Shown piece by piece: positions 1-8,652 of a stretch of 64,000 nucleotides of DNA. This DNA comes from Bacillus spongiae (lineage in GTDB: Bacteria; Bacillota; Bacilli; Bacillales; Bacillaceae_K). Below the pieces are notes generated by a model. That model saw only the letters and a list, made by a program, of their open reading frames with translations, was not told the origin of the DNA and made no database searches. The stretch covers positions 62,001-126,000 of the forward strand of contig NZ_JBBAXC010000007.1 of NCBI RefSeq assembly GCF_037120725.1, read 5' to 3'. How positions within the stretch are numbered: the first letter of the stretch is position 1; every line of letters starts with the position of its first letter. Position numbers and translations under genes: made by a program.

Positions 1-95
1 AAAATACTAAAGAAGCCATTACGTTTTCTATTAATAATCACAAAGTAATAGAATATATTTTTCAAAGAAACAGGATTTTCCGTCTAGATGGTTAA
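1..95 (+). CDS. C-terminal end of an unidentified protein (partial)
   Basis: The first bases stay open in one frame from position 3 to a TAA at 93-95, giving about 30 residues that end in RNRIFRLDG. The codon use looks like coding sequence and the stop lies 33 bases before the next start, so this is probably the end of an upstream gene cut by the window. The residues match no family I recognise. In related bacteria a PadR-type repressor often precedes the DUF1700 gene, but this tail does not look like one. Confidence 0.3.
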   Translation, partial: NTKEAITFSINNHKVIEYIFQRNRIFRLDG

Positions 96-128
96 ATTAA
101 TAGTAAAAGCTGTAAAAGAGGTGAGAGA

Positions 129-749
129 ATGACAAAAGAAGAATATTTACAACGACTTGATATGGCGCTTGTGGATGTACGACCAGAACGCCGAACAGAA
201 GTCATCGACTATTATCGTCGACGAATAGAGTTAGGTTTTTCTTATGAAAAAGATGTAGATGAAATGGTGAACTATTTAGGAACCCCTGAGGAAGTGGCAG
301 AAAAAATAATAAAAGAAGAACAACAGCCCGACCCTCAGCCAATAAAACGCAAGGAACCATCCCCACCATCCCCACCATCCCCATCGTCTGCAGGTCATGC
401 TATTTTGGTTATCGGGCTTATGTTCTTTACTCTTGTTATTGTACTTGGTCCAGCGCTTGGGTTTGCAGGAGCCATTATAGGCTTTTTTAGTGCTGCCATT
501 GCTCTATTATTCTCTGGAGTGATGATTCTTTTTGCAGAGCCTATTGGTGCACTATTACAGTTAGATGTAAATGTAGCAGGATTAAGCGGAGGGGAAAAAT
601 GGTTGACACTCATCTTTGCAAGCATGCTTACGGTAGGCTTAGGGCTTCTTTTTTGGGCATTTAGTGTTTGGTTAGGAAAAGGCTATCTGTTTGTGGTAAA
701 GCAGTATTATCATTGGATGAGAAAAGTCGTAAGAGGTGACAGTCGATGA
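129..749 (+). CDS. DUF1700 (HAAS-type) membrane protein
   Basis: This is a 206-residue protein. The N-terminal 70 residues (MTKEEYLQRL start, then an EVIDYYRRRIE-like helix and an LGTPEEVAEKI turn) match the DUF1700/HAAS helical domain. A Pro/Ser-rich linker follows near residues 75-90, then three or four hydrophobic segments from about residue 90 to 185. The start has an AGAGGTGAGAG ribosome binding site. The next gene starts inside its last codons (4-base overlap), so the two are co-translated. In Firmicutes this pair usually forms an envelope-stress or membrane-sensing unit, often under a PadR repressor. That role is inferred from the family. Confidence 0.8.
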   Translation: MTKEEYLQRLDMALVDVRPERRTEVIDYYRRRIELGFSYEKDVDEMVNYLGTPEEVAEKIIKEEQQPDPQPIKRKEPSPPSPPSPSSAGHAILVIGLMFFTLVIVLGPALGFAGAIIGFFSAAIALLFSGVMILFAEPIGALLQLDVNVAGLSGGEKWLTLIFASMLTVGLGLLFWAFSVWLGKGYLFVVKQYYHWMRKVVRGDSR

Positions 750-1570
750 ACAAACGTATAGCACTGTCAGGTTTGATTTTATTTTTAATAGGGGTTATTG
801 GTCTATTCGTCATGCTTTTAACAACGGGCGGTTTTTCCATGGAAAAGAAACCTATTGCAATGGAGAAGGTTATTGAGATAAACGATTTAGAGCAAGTAAC
901 TGTTCAGTCCACAACCATTGACCTCCATTATCAATCACATGATAAGGAAAATGTCTTAGTGAAGCTTTCTGGTGACGTTTCAGAAGAAATTGAGGTAGAC
1001 ATAAGAGCAGAGCAGAAGGGAAAGACATTAGAAATCACGATTGATGAAGATAATTGGACTTTATTTTCTATTTTTCGCTTTTTAGATGTCGAAGCCACAA
1101 TATTTCTTCCTAATAACAGTGTGAAGGCTCTTGACCTTCAAACGACTACAGGTGATGTATATGTTGAGGAGTTTGACGGAGCTGAAATAATGGCTGACGC
1201 GGTAACAGGAGATGTTAACATCGCCCATTTTAATGGGACGATGATGAAAGGGGAAACGACTACAGGGAAGCTTTCTCTTACAGATGTGGTAGCAGATACA
1301 AGGCTCATTAGCACAACAGGTGACGTTGAATTTAATGGAAAGCTAACAAGAGCACTTGATATATCGACGACGACAGGCAGCGTTCTCATAAGGGTGAATC
1401 CAACCCCGTCTGAATATAAACTCGTACTAGATTCTACCACAGGAGATTTTGTGATTGATTGGCCAGAACTTCAAGTACAAAATGATGGTCATTATACTCA
1501 TTCCACTGGAGATGGACCAAAGATTATAGTAGGAACAACAACAGGAGATGTAAGCTTGCTCACGAAGTGA
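746..1570 (+). CDS. DUF4097 beta-repeat envelope protein
   Basis: This 274-residue protein has one N-terminal membrane anchor (residues 8-28) followed by an extracytoplasmic domain of repeated beta turns. The short motif TTTGDV or TTGDV recurs about every 20 residues from about residue 130 to the end (QTTTGDVYV, STTGDVEF, STTGDFVI, GTTTGDVSL). This is the signature of the DUF4097 right-handed beta-helix family. It overlaps the DUF1700 gene by four bases, the standard arrangement, which suggests a two-protein membrane complex. The molecular function is not established. Confidence 0.85.
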   Translation: MNKRIALSGLILFLIGVIGLFVMLLTTGGFSMEKKPIAMEKVIEINDLEQVTVQSTTIDLHYQSHDKENVLVKLSGDVSEEIEVDIRAEQKGKTLEITIDEDNWTLFSIFRFLDVEATIFLPNNSVKALDLQTTTGDVYVEEFDGAEIMADAVTGDVNIAHFNGTMMKGETTTGKLSLTDVVADTRLISTTGDVEFNGKLTRALDISTTTGSVLIRVNPTPSEYKLVLDSTTGDFVIDWPELQVQNDGHYTHSTGDGPKIIVGTTTGDVSLLTK

Positions 1571-1745
1571 ACATATTAGGATAGAGTAGTAATCACAGTA
1601 TATTTTGCGATGAAACGGATTCAGGTTGACCTCAACATTCGCCAGTGAGTAGTCATGGCTCTTCTTTCGTTTGTTTTTTCCACTCATTCCCTATTCACGG
1701 AATACCGTTACTCTTGATAAAATGAGGAGGAAATGGGGGAGAATA

Positions 1746-2129
1746 ATGATCCATCTTAAGACAAATGACATCGTGAAAGAACTACTCGAACAATTTCCTC
1801 ATAAAGTGAATGTTAAGCTTGGGAGCATTCTAAAAGAAAGAGGGATGACTCAAGGAGATTTACACCGCTTAACAGGGCTTCGAGTTGCCACTATTAATGA
1901 GTTTGTTCATTTTAAGAAGAACTCACTAACGGTTGCGCATATTGTGACAATTATGATCGCCCTTCGTATTTGGGATCTTCGCGAATTAGTAGAAATCGAA
2001 TTTGATGAAGAGGTTATTGAATATTTTAAGAAGGAACAGACGACTATGGTAGCAGGTTTCACGCAGGATTTGAAAAAAACAGCGGGTGAAAACGTTGCAA
2101 GAATGAACCAAAGTAAAGTATCTGTTTAG
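1746..2129 (+). CDS. XRE-family (Cro/CI-type) transcriptional regulator
   Basis: The 127-residue protein carries a helix-turn-helix at about residues 25-75: VKLGSILKERGMTQGDLHRL, then TGLRVATINEFVH, with the usual spacing of Cro/CI-type domains. The C-terminal half is charged and probably makes dimer contacts. I chose the ATG at 1746 because GGGGGAG lies five bases upstream; an in-frame ATG at 1722 exists but has no well-placed site. The gene stands alone between the DUF4097 gene and a strong terminator. Its targets are unknown. Confidence 0.75.
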   Translation: MIHLKTNDIVKELLEQFPHKVNVKLGSILKERGMTQGDLHRLTGLRVATINEFVHFKKNSLTVAHIVTIMIALRIWDLRELVEIEFDEEVIEYFKKEQTTMVAGFTQDLKKTAGENVARMNQSKVSV

Positions 2130-2137
2130 CCTTAATG

Positions 2138-2164
2138 AAAACAGCCATTGTGCTGTTTTTTTTT
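2138..2164 (+). terminator. Rho-independent terminator after the XRE gene
   Basis: An 8-bp perfect stem AAAACAGC / GCTGTTTT with a 6-base loop runs directly into a T tract. Confidence 0.85.
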
Positions 2165-2207
2165 ATGAAGCTGATTGGAGAGAGAGGATTTTACTATTTC
2201 GTCTTAT

Positions 2208-2225
2208 TAAACAAACGTTTGATTA
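2208..2225. promoter_or_regulatory. Palindrome, possible TetR-type operator
   Basis: The core CAAACGTTTG (2212-2221) is a perfect 10-bp palindrome flanked by a matching TAA / TTA. Such AAACAAACGTTTGATT-like elements resemble operators of TetR-family regulators. It lies 150 bases upstream of the methyltransferase gene. No TetR gene is adjacent, so the regulator is unknown. Confidence 0.4.
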
Positions 2226-2372
2226 GTTCATTTGGCTTAAAAAAGCTTAATAAACAGGAGAATTCCACAGGGGAGAAGGAGTTCGAAAAAATGTATCGAA
2301 ATAATTATTAATGAAACGCTTTATAAGGCCATTAAGGAAAAATATAGATATTATTTGAAAGCAGGGGACTTG

Positions 2373-3158
2373 ATGAAAAGTATTGAGAGCGGGAAAGTGA
2401 CACAGCCGTATATAAAGTCTCGTGATGAAATTCCAAATAGCTTTTTTGATAGCTTATTATTTCGTGGAATACAATTTAAAGGGAAGCGTATCGTTGACTT
2501 AGGGGCAGGTACCGGTACTCTCACTCGTAAAATTCATAAACGTGGAGGGGACATTGTCGGGATAGAACCTTCCTCACTTATTAATATTGCAGAGCAGTTG
2601 AATGAAAAATATATGACCACCGTGCCTTATCGGAAAGAATATGCGGAAAACGTATCATTAACAGAAAATGAGTGTGATATGGTGGTAGCTTTTCGTTCCT
2701 GGCAATGGTTTGAGCGACAAAAGGTATTGGGAGAGATAAACCGCATTTTAAAGAAAAATGGCATTTTCATTGTAGCGGATTCGACGATTTCGCAGAGAAC
2801 TCCGGTTGTTGAAGAAACATTTTCTTTATTAAAAAGGTATCTTCCTGAAGGGTTCTGGGAGAATAATGCAAGGAAACCGCATATTAACAACCTTCCTGTT
2901 GAGTGGTTTACTGAATGGACAGATAGCGGATTTGATACGAGAGACGTGTACAAAAAATATTATGATGTGCCGTTTACAATTGATGAGTGGTGTGATTGTA
3001 TTCGATTTGAGTTTGAGTCATTGACAATGGAAATGGATCGATTAGAAGAGGGTCTTCAAGCACTAAAGGAACATTTACGAAACGACTTCCAGATGAACGA
3101 GTCGTTTCTCATTCGTCATTCGTACCAAGTAGTGATATTGCATAAATTGGATGAATGA
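2373..3158 (+). CDS. Class I SAM-dependent methyltransferase
   Basis: The 261-residue protein has the SAM-binding motif I VDLGAGTGTLT near residue 38, an acidic residue ending strand 2 (VGIEPS), and a later VVAFRSWQWF segment like the motif IV region of the Methyltransf_11/25 families. The ATG at 2373 follows GCAGGGGA at good spacing; the frame also opens six codons earlier at a TTG. It ends three bases before the arylamine N-acetyltransferase, so the two probably share a transcript. The methyl acceptor, most likely a small molecule, cannot be told from sequence. Confidence 0.8.
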   Translation: MKSIESGKVTQPYIKSRDEIPNSFFDSLLFRGIQFKGKRIVDLGAGTGTLTRKIHKRGGDIVGIEPSSLINIAEQLNEKYMTTVPYRKEYAENVSLTENECDMVVAFRSWQWFERQKVLGEINRILKKNGIFIVADSTISQRTPVVEETFSLLKRYLPEGFWENNARKPHINNLPVEWFTEWTDSGFDTRDVYKKYYDVPFTIDEWCDCIRFEFESLTMEMDRLEEGLQALKEHLRNDFQMNESFLIRHSYQVVILHKLDE

Positions 3159-3161
3159 TAC

Positions 3162-3962
3162 ATGGAAGCCGTCGTGGAACGATATGTGAATTACTTGTAT
3201 TTAGCAAAAGAAGATCCGAATGTGAACTACTTACAGCGATTGATTCAGCACCATCTTCTTCGAGTACCTTATGAAACGGTCAGTAAATTTCACTTTTTTC
3301 TTCACGAAGATCAACGAGTACCATCTTTGGAACAATTTATTGAACAGCTTTGCCATAAGCAATGGGGCGGAACGTGTTTTACACTAAATATTAATTTTGC
3401 TCGTTTGCTAAAAGAGCTCGGTTTTGAGACAGACTTTGTACGTGTGCATCCAGGACATCTTGGTCTTATGGTGAAGGTTGCAGGGAAACGATTTTATGTA
3501 GATGTTGGATATGGAGCACCCATTATGAAACCAGTTGAGCTCGAGCAAAAAAAGCGGCATGTTCTCCATGGATTTGGGGAAGAGATTATTTTTACACAAA
3601 AGGATTTTGCTCAATTTGAAATTGACCGTCGCTCGAACGGAAAATCATTTGTGAAAAAGCTAATTGACTGGACACCGCTATCACAAAACGAAATGGATGT
3701 AGACATTCAACGGTCCTATGAAGATAAACCAGACAATCCAAACATGCGAAGAATCACAGCAGTAAAATTTCAAGGCAATACGTGTTTCTATTTACGTAAT
3801 CAAACATTAAAAGTAATGACATACCGCAATCTTCGGGAATACGAGATGAGAAGTTATCAAAAGTGGCGTGACACCGTTCAACAAGTATATGGATTTCATG
3901 ATCGACCATTAGAAGAAGCAGTCGAATTTTTGCAAGATCGAGGGGTTTCGCTATTTAACTAA
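3162..3962 (+). CDS. Arylamine N-acetyltransferase (NAT)
   Basis: The 266-residue protein moves an acetyl group from acetyl-CoA to arylamines or hydrazines through a Cys-His-Asp triad. All three residues are visible: Cys72 in WGGTCF, His99 in PGHLGLMV and Asp114 in FYVDVGYGAP. The length fits the family (260-290 residues). Bacilli use such enzymes to detoxify aromatic amines or to modify secondary metabolites. It follows the methyltransferase with a 3-base gap, suggesting a small joint modification operon. A hairpin lies about 60 bases downstream. Confidence 0.9.
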   Translation: MEAVVERYVNYLYLAKEDPNVNYLQRLIQHHLLRVPYETVSKFHFFLHEDQRVPSLEQFIEQLCHKQWGGTCFTLNINFARLLKELGFETDFVRVHPGHLGLMVKVAGKRFYVDVGYGAPIMKPVELEQKKRHVLHGFGEEIIFTQKDFAQFEIDRRSNGKSFVKKLIDWTPLSQNEMDVDIQRSYEDKPDNPNMRRITAVKFQGNTCFYLRNQTLKVMTYRNLREYEMRSYQKWRDTVQQVYGFHDRPLEEAVEFLQDRGVSLFN

Positions 3963-4596
3963 TTGTAGTTTTTTAAGAAAGCATTGAATGACTATACGCT
4001 AGTTAAATCGCCTGTTCAAAAAGAGCACCCTAGCGTTATGCGGATACGCTTGCTCTTTTCGTGGACACCCTCCGCATTTTGAGACTTTGTTTCATTTTCT
4101 TTGAAAAGAATTCAGATGAAAAATTACAGGAATGGATGATTGACACATAGAAAACTCAAACTTCCAGTAATATCTCACCTACAAAAAAGGACAATTACTT
4201 CATCCATAATAGTGAAACAGAAGTGGAGATAAGAATATTCACACTATAGAGCATACAATGAGACGGTATTTAATCAATTAAAAAAACGAGGAAATAAACT
4301 AACGGGTTTACTTTTGAGATGAAACCAACACCTTCAAGCAAAGTAATAATGAATTTATTTTTAAAAAACACACATTTTATGAACTTTTGCTATTTATTTA
4401 CGAAGTTTTTAGGATATTTATGTTAAAGATTGAGATGTTATGTACTTAAACTAATGAGCAGGTTAGTAAAAAAGGATACCTACATAGTAATAACCAACTG
4501 TTGATGAACAGAGTAAAGATGAATAGTGATAAAAATGAAATGAAGACCGTGTATAGACATTTTCGTGACAAATTATATTTGTAGGGTGATAAGTCG
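3963..4596. other. Gene-free stretch of 634 bases
   Basis: Apart from the hairpin at 4018-4060, this AT-rich stretch shows no ORF with a ribosome binding site and no recognisable remnant on either strand. It probably holds the promoter of the nucleosidase gene near its right end, but I see no convincing -35/-10 pair. Confidence 0.4.
4018..4060 (+). terminator. Terminator-like hairpin after the NAT gene
   Basis: A 9-bp stem AAAAGAGCA / TGCTCTTTT encloses a 23-base loop that contains smaller GCG pairings. The T run is short, so strength is uncertain. Confidence 0.55.
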
Positions 4597-5268
4597 ATGA
4601 TAGGAATAAGCATAGCAACGAAGTGGGAATACGAAGCAACATTGGAATACTTTAACATAAAAGATAACGAACGATTCAGTTATCCATATGGCGAGTATTT
4701 CATAAGGACAATTAATGGTACTGAACTTGTTTTTTATAGTACAGGTGTAAGAAAAGTAAATGGTGTTGGTGGTAATCAATACATGATTTCTAAATTTAAT
4801 TTAACTAAAGTAATTGTTGCTGGAACATGTGCAGGAATAGATGATAAGTTTAGTAATTTAGATATTTTTGTACCCGATAAAGCCGTTCAATATGATTGCA
4901 CAGTAAAAGAAGTTGAGCCTCTAATTAAACAATCCTTCATAGTTAATATTAATCTATCAAAATATGGGAATGATTTTTATAACGGAACAATTGGCACCGC
5001 TGATAAAGCAGTAGTTATGTGGAAGGACTATTTAGAACTTAAAAAGAACGAAATAACCATAGCCGATACAGAAGCGGGTGCAATTGCTTATATCTGTAAG
5101 AAGAATGATGTTGAATGCATTATTATTAAAGGAATATCTGATTTTCCAACAGATGAGAGAAACTCTGATAAATTCGAATCGAACATTGAACAAATTAATG
5201 TTTATTTAGAAAACACCCCCAAAGTAATGAACAAAATATTTGACGAATATTTAAATAGATTTATTTAA
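4597..5268 (+). CDS. PNP/UDP-type nucleosidase, MTAN-like (divergent)
   Basis: The 223-residue protein has the fold signatures of the phosphorylase/nucleosidase superfamily (PNP_UDP_1). They are an N-terminal GISIATKWEY strand, a glycine-rich STGVRKVNGVGG turn, VIVAGTCAGI, the purine-site motif ADTEAGAIAYICKK, and IIKGISDFP carrying the catalytic Asp. It resembles 5'-methylthioadenosine/S-adenosylhomocysteine nucleosidase but diverges enough that it is unlikely to be the housekeeping mtnN. A GGGTGAT site precedes the ATG. A 17-codon XRE-like fragment follows, so it may be part of a decayed accessory unit. The substrate is unknown. Confidence 0.7.
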   Translation: MIGISIATKWEYEATLEYFNIKDNERFSYPYGEYFIRTINGTELVFYSTGVRKVNGVGGNQYMISKFNLTKVIVAGTCAGIDDKFSNLDIFVPDKAVQYDCTVKEVEPLIKQSFIVNINLSKYGNDFYNGTIGTADKAVVMWKDYLELKKNEITIADTEAGAIAYICKKNDVECIIIKGISDFPTDERNSDKFESNIEQINVYLENTPKVMNKIFDEYLNRFI

Positions 5269-5291
5269 AAATAATGAAGGTGAATAGAAAG

Positions 5292-5345
5292 ATGATGATT
5301 GTTGATATAACGAAAATCCGTGAATTATTATATGAGAAAAAGTAA
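5292..5345 (+). pseudogene. N-terminal remnant of an XRE-type regulator
   Basis: A 17-codon ORF with an AAGGTG site reads MMIVDITKIRELLYEKK and stops. This matches the first helix of small XRE regulators, which normally continue with a (M)SQ-type helix-turn-helix. The rest is absent and a terminator follows within 30 bases, so this is probably a truncated gene. A genuine tiny peptide is the alternative. Confidence 0.4.
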
Positions 5346-5373
5346 GTATTACACCTTAAATATAGATATATTA

Positions 5374-5409
5374 ACAAAAAACACACGGTAGTTACCGTGT
5401 GTTTTTTGT
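5374..5409 (+). terminator. Strong terminator
   Basis: A nearly perfect stem of about 17 bp (ACAAAAAACACACGGTA with its complement) with a very small loop ends in a T run. The flanking A and T runs make it usable from both strands, so it may also serve the minus-strand LysM gene. Confidence 0.85.
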
Positions 5410-5493
5410 TGTGTTTTAACTGTTCGCACCTTTGAAGCCTGTTAGGAATAAACCTCAGGTTTTTCCAACAAATTAAATACCTACCTTATATTA

Positions 5494-5730
5494 CTATACT
5501 GCTCTACAATCCCAAACTATAATGTATTGTCCTACATAAATTTTATCTGGATCAGTAATACTAGGGTTTAAGTCAAGGATGGTGCTAATTGGGATATTAA
5601 ATTTGTTCGAAATAAGCCATAAAGTGTCCCCAGAGTGAACTTTGTAGCCAATTTTTTTACATCCAACAGGTATGGCTTTGTCTGCAGAAGGTTCAGCAGC
5701 TAAAGCAGTATTTGTGTTCACACTAGCCAT
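5494..5730 (-). CDS. Small LysM-domain cell-wall protein with a damaged start
   Basis: The 78-residue frame has one LysM peptidoglycan-binding domain at residues 26-73 (GYKVHSGDTLWLISNKF, then LNPSITDPDKIYVGQ). The frame stays open upstream to 5781 and encodes a clear signal peptide, KIVTASVLSLGLLTS then MASVNTNTALA with an ALA/A cleavage site. An AAGGAGAGG site sits at 5790-5798. However, the expected ATG after it reads ATA, with a frame change and an in-frame stop at 5782-5784. Either the start is lost, or a rare ATT is used, or the sequence has a small error. Translation from 5730 alone would drop the signal. Confidence 0.65.
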   Translation of the reverse strand: MASVNTNTALAAEPSADKAIPVGCKKIGYKVHSGDTLWLISNKFNIPISTILDLNPSITDPDKIYVGQYIIVWDCRAV

Positions 5731-6007
5731 CGAAGTTAATAGACCAAGAGAAAGAACAGAAGCCGTTACAATTTTTGAATTTTATTTTACCTCTCCTTAA
5801 CATCCTTTTTTAAAACGCTAAACCAAGATAGCACTGACTAACAAATTATATTATTATTATTATTCTAATTTTTTATTCCATAATAATTAATGTATTGCAA
5901 TATTTAGTATAATAGATACAAATATGCAATAAAGTCTTGCTTTGAAGTGAACTTCTGTCGGAGAAAAATAGTTATTGCTAATTTATAGTTGCAATGGAGA
6001 GGATTCT

Positions 6008-7258
6008 ATGGATTTAGATATTGGCCAAATCATAAAATATAATAGGAAGCTATGTAATCTAACACAAGAACAATTGTGTGAAGGGATATGCTCCGTTACA
6101 CATATGAGTAAGATTGAAAATAATGTAACTCATGTTTCAGATGAAGTCGTTCAAATGATTTTTAAAAGGCTTAATATAAGCATTGATTCTGAGGAAAAAA
6201 AATTTAAAGAATTAAAAAGTCAATTATTCTCTTTCTATAAGGCTTTGGAATATAAAAATCGAAATCAGATAGATTCACTCTATAAAACCCTAAAGAACGC
6301 TGAAAATTTTATAAAACAAACTAATCTTTATCCAATGTATCAAGTATGTAAGGTAAAGTACTTTTTTTATCATGGAGATATAAAAACAGGTGAAAGACTA
6401 TTAAAAATTTTAGAGAGAAATATGAGTAAATTTCACCCCAAAATACAAAATTATATTTTTCATCTTTTTGGGATATATTATTTATTAATGATGAAAAATG
6501 AAAGTGCCTTAAAATATCTAAAAACTACATCAGAGGAATACAGAGAAGAATCAGAAGAATATTTCTACCATTTAGCGTTAGTATATAGTAACTTAGGTTA
6601 TACATCTTTATCATCTTATTATAGTGAGAAAGCTATAAAAAGCTTTAAAGACCATAATAATTTTGAGAGAGTTTTTGATGCAGAATTTACTAAGATTATT
6701 CAACTTAATGTAAGTTCAATAGATGAAAGAGAATTCATTATTGAAAAATACCTTGACCTATTAGAGGTTATAGAGCAATATAACCCGGAACACCCTATGA
6801 GAGCAAGAATTTTTCATAATTTAGGCTATGAATATCTTCAGAATAAACAGTATGAAGTTGCAAGGGTTTATTTTGAAAAGTCTATGAACTTAAAATCACA
6901 AATTAGTAGTTTTTATCTTTCTTCTCTCTTTTCATATATCAATTGTATTAAACATATTCCTTCAACAACTCATAAGGAATTAATAATGTTAATAGAGAAA
7001 GGCTATACACTTTCTGATAAATATGATGTTCAAAAATACCTTTTATTATTTTCAGCGCAAAAATATGAAATCCTTGAAGAAGAGGAGAATTCTATGAACT
7101 TTATGGAAAAAACGTTGCTACCTTATTTTTTAGAAACTAATGAGCATAGTTATTTTGAGATTTATGGAAAAAAATTATACTGTTTCTACTTAAAAAACAA
7201 TCATTATAAAAAAGCAGTAGAAATAGCATCCAAATTATTAATTTCAGAGAAGAATTAA
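6008..7258 (+). CDS. RRNPP-type peptide-sensing regulator (HTH + TPR)
   Basis: This 416-residue protein has an N-terminal XRE helix-turn-helix (LDIGQIIKYNRKLCNLTQEQL, then SVTHMSKIENN) and an all-helical C-terminal part of TPR-like repeats, for example FHNLGYEYLQNKQYEVARVY. That layout and length match the Rgg/NprR/PlcR/PrgX group, which binds secreted, re-imported oligopeptides. The ATG at 6008 is preceded by GGAGAGG at ideal spacing; the frame is open 11 codons further up from a TTG. It diverges from the LysM gene. No signal-peptide gene of the usual 40-80 codons is visible next to it. Confidence 0.75.
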   Translation: MDLDIGQIIKYNRKLCNLTQEQLCEGICSVTHMSKIENNVTHVSDEVVQMIFKRLNISIDSEEKKFKELKSQLFSFYKALEYKNRNQIDSLYKTLKNAENFIKQTNLYPMYQVCKVKYFFYHGDIKTGERLLKILERNMSKFHPKIQNYIFHLFGIYYLLMMKNESALKYLKTTSEEYREESEEYFYHLALVYSNLGYTSLSSYYSEKAIKSFKDHNNFERVFDAEFTKIIQLNVSSIDEREFIIEKYLDLLEVIEQYNPEHPMRARIFHNLGYEYLQNKQYEVARVYFEKSMNLKSQISSFYLSSLFSYINCIKHIPSTTHKELIMLIEKGYTLSDKYDVQKYLLLFSAQKYEILEEEENSMNFMEKTLLPYFLETNEHSYFEIYGKKLYCFYLKNNHYKKAVEIASKLLISEKN

Positions 7259-7592
7259 TATGAACGATTAGAAGAGTACTATTTTGTATTTTATAAGTGT
7301 GAATTCTTCAACCGATTTTACATTTTTCGAACGAGAAGAGCGTATCATATCACTTACTTTTTTATTGCCAGTATGAAATAATATGAATTGAACAAAATGA
7401 ATATCGCCAATTAGCGCTTTCTAATGTGAAACTAGGAAGAGGCTATCATGGTAGGGATATTTATTCATAAAGTAGTGTTAGATAAAGCAAGTAGGAGCAG
7501 TATTGGTTTTTTCTAGAAATTACGATATGATGGTATGGAAAGTAGGAAATAGTGCTGAATTTTGGAATTTAGATGAGTAGGATGATGGTTTA
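7259..7592. other. Intergenic stretch of 334 bases
   Basis: No ORF with a ribosome binding site is visible on either strand. Its right end holds the dgkB promoter listed separately. I looked here for a pheromone precursor for the upstream RRNPP regulator and found none. Confidence 0.4.
7503..7531 (+). promoter_or_regulatory. Probable SigA promoter of dgkB
   Basis: TTGGTT and TATGAT are separated by exactly 17 bases. The element lies about 60 bases before the dgkB start. Confidence 0.6.
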
Positions 7593-8504
7593 ATGAAACG
7601 AGCAAGAATTATATACAATCCAACTTCAGGTAGAGAGCTTTTTAAAAAGCATCTCCCAGAAGTATTAATGAAGCTAGAGCGAGCAGGCTATGAAACAAGC
7701 TGTCATGCAACAGAGTGTGAAGGGGACGCAACGAATGCAGCCAAAATTGCGGTAGAAAGAAAATATGACCTAGTCATTGCAGCGGGTGGAGATGGTACAT
7801 TAAATGAAGTGGTCAACGGACTGGCTGAGCAAAAATACAGACCAAGACTAGGCATTATCCCGATGGGGACAACCAATGACTTTGCAAGAGCACTTCATTT
7901 GCCGAGAGACATTGAGGCTGCGGTGGATGTCATCATTAAAGGGGAGACCATTCCAGTTGATATCGGACGCAAGAACGATACATACTTCATTAATATTGCT
8001 GGAGGCGGGCGTTTAACAGAGCTAACTTATGAAGTGCCTAGTAAGCTTAAGACAATGCTTGGTCAGCTTGCGTACTACTTAAAAGGAATTGAGATGCTCC
8101 CATCCCTTCGTGCTTCAAATGTGTCGATAGAATATGATGGGAAAATATTTGAAGGAGAAGTCCAACTTTTTTTAATCGGACTAACGAACTCAGTAGGTGG
8201 TTTTGAACGTCTAGCACCTGATGCTTCCATAAATGACGGACTGTTTACGTTAATTATCTTGAAGAAATGTAACTTAGCCGAATTCATTCGCATTGCTTCA
8301 CTAGCCCTTCGTGGTGAGCATCTTAACGACCCAAAAGTCATTTATACGAAAGCAAATCACGTGAAAGTGTACTCAGAAGAAAAAGTTCAATTGAACTTAG
8401 ACGGAGAATTTGGTGGCCTATTACCAGCTGAATTCGTAAACCTTTATCGTCACATCGAAGTGTTTGTGCCACTAGATAAAATTCGTGAAGAAGATCGTGT
8501 GTAG
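7593..8504 (+). CDS. dgkB: Diacylglycerol kinase DgkB
   Basis: The 303-residue soluble lipid kinase phosphorylates diacylglycerol left over from lipoteichoic acid synthesis, returning it to phosphatidic acid. The DAGK catalytic motif GGDGTLNEV begins at residue 65, followed by GIIPMGTTNDFARAL, both diagnostic of the YegS/DgkB family. The C-terminal NLDGE segment matches the conserved catalytic region. In Bacillus subtilis dgkB lies just upstream of the 23S rRNA methyltransferase gene; the same order is kept here, with an acetyltransferase gene inserted between them. Confidence 0.93.
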   Translation: MKRARIIYNPTSGRELFKKHLPEVLMKLERAGYETSCHATECEGDATNAAKIAVERKYDLVIAAGGDGTLNEVVNGLAEQKYRPRLGIIPMGTTNDFARALHLPRDIEAAVDVIIKGETIPVDIGRKNDTYFINIAGGGRLTELTYEVPSKLKTMLGQLAYYLKGIEMLPSLRASNVSIEYDGKIFEGEVQLFLIGLTNSVGGFERLAPDASINDGLFTLIILKKCNLAEFIRIASLALRGEHLNDPKVIYTKANHVKVYSEEKVQLNLDGEFGGLLPAEFVNLYRHIEVFVPLDKIREEDRV

Positions 8505-8518
8505 AAAGATATGGATTG

Positions 8519-8549
8519 AAAACTCCTAGATGATAACTAGGAGTTTTTT
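8519..8549 (+). terminator. Terminator after dgkB
   Basis: An 11-bp perfect stem AAAACTCCTAG / CTAGGAGTTTT with a 7-base loop ends in six T. Confidence 0.9.
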
Positions 8550-8652
8550 GTACAATTAAACGTAATCAGTTTATCCATATAAAAAGGGTCCACACTAGCT
8601 GATTAATTTTGTGTTTAAACATAGAGAGGAACTATGAATGAGGGGGACGGAT

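Noticed and set aside
8638-8652. Upstream ATG of the GNAT gene after dgkB
   Set aside because: It is possible, but the ATG at 8653 has the stronger and better spaced AGGGGGA site.
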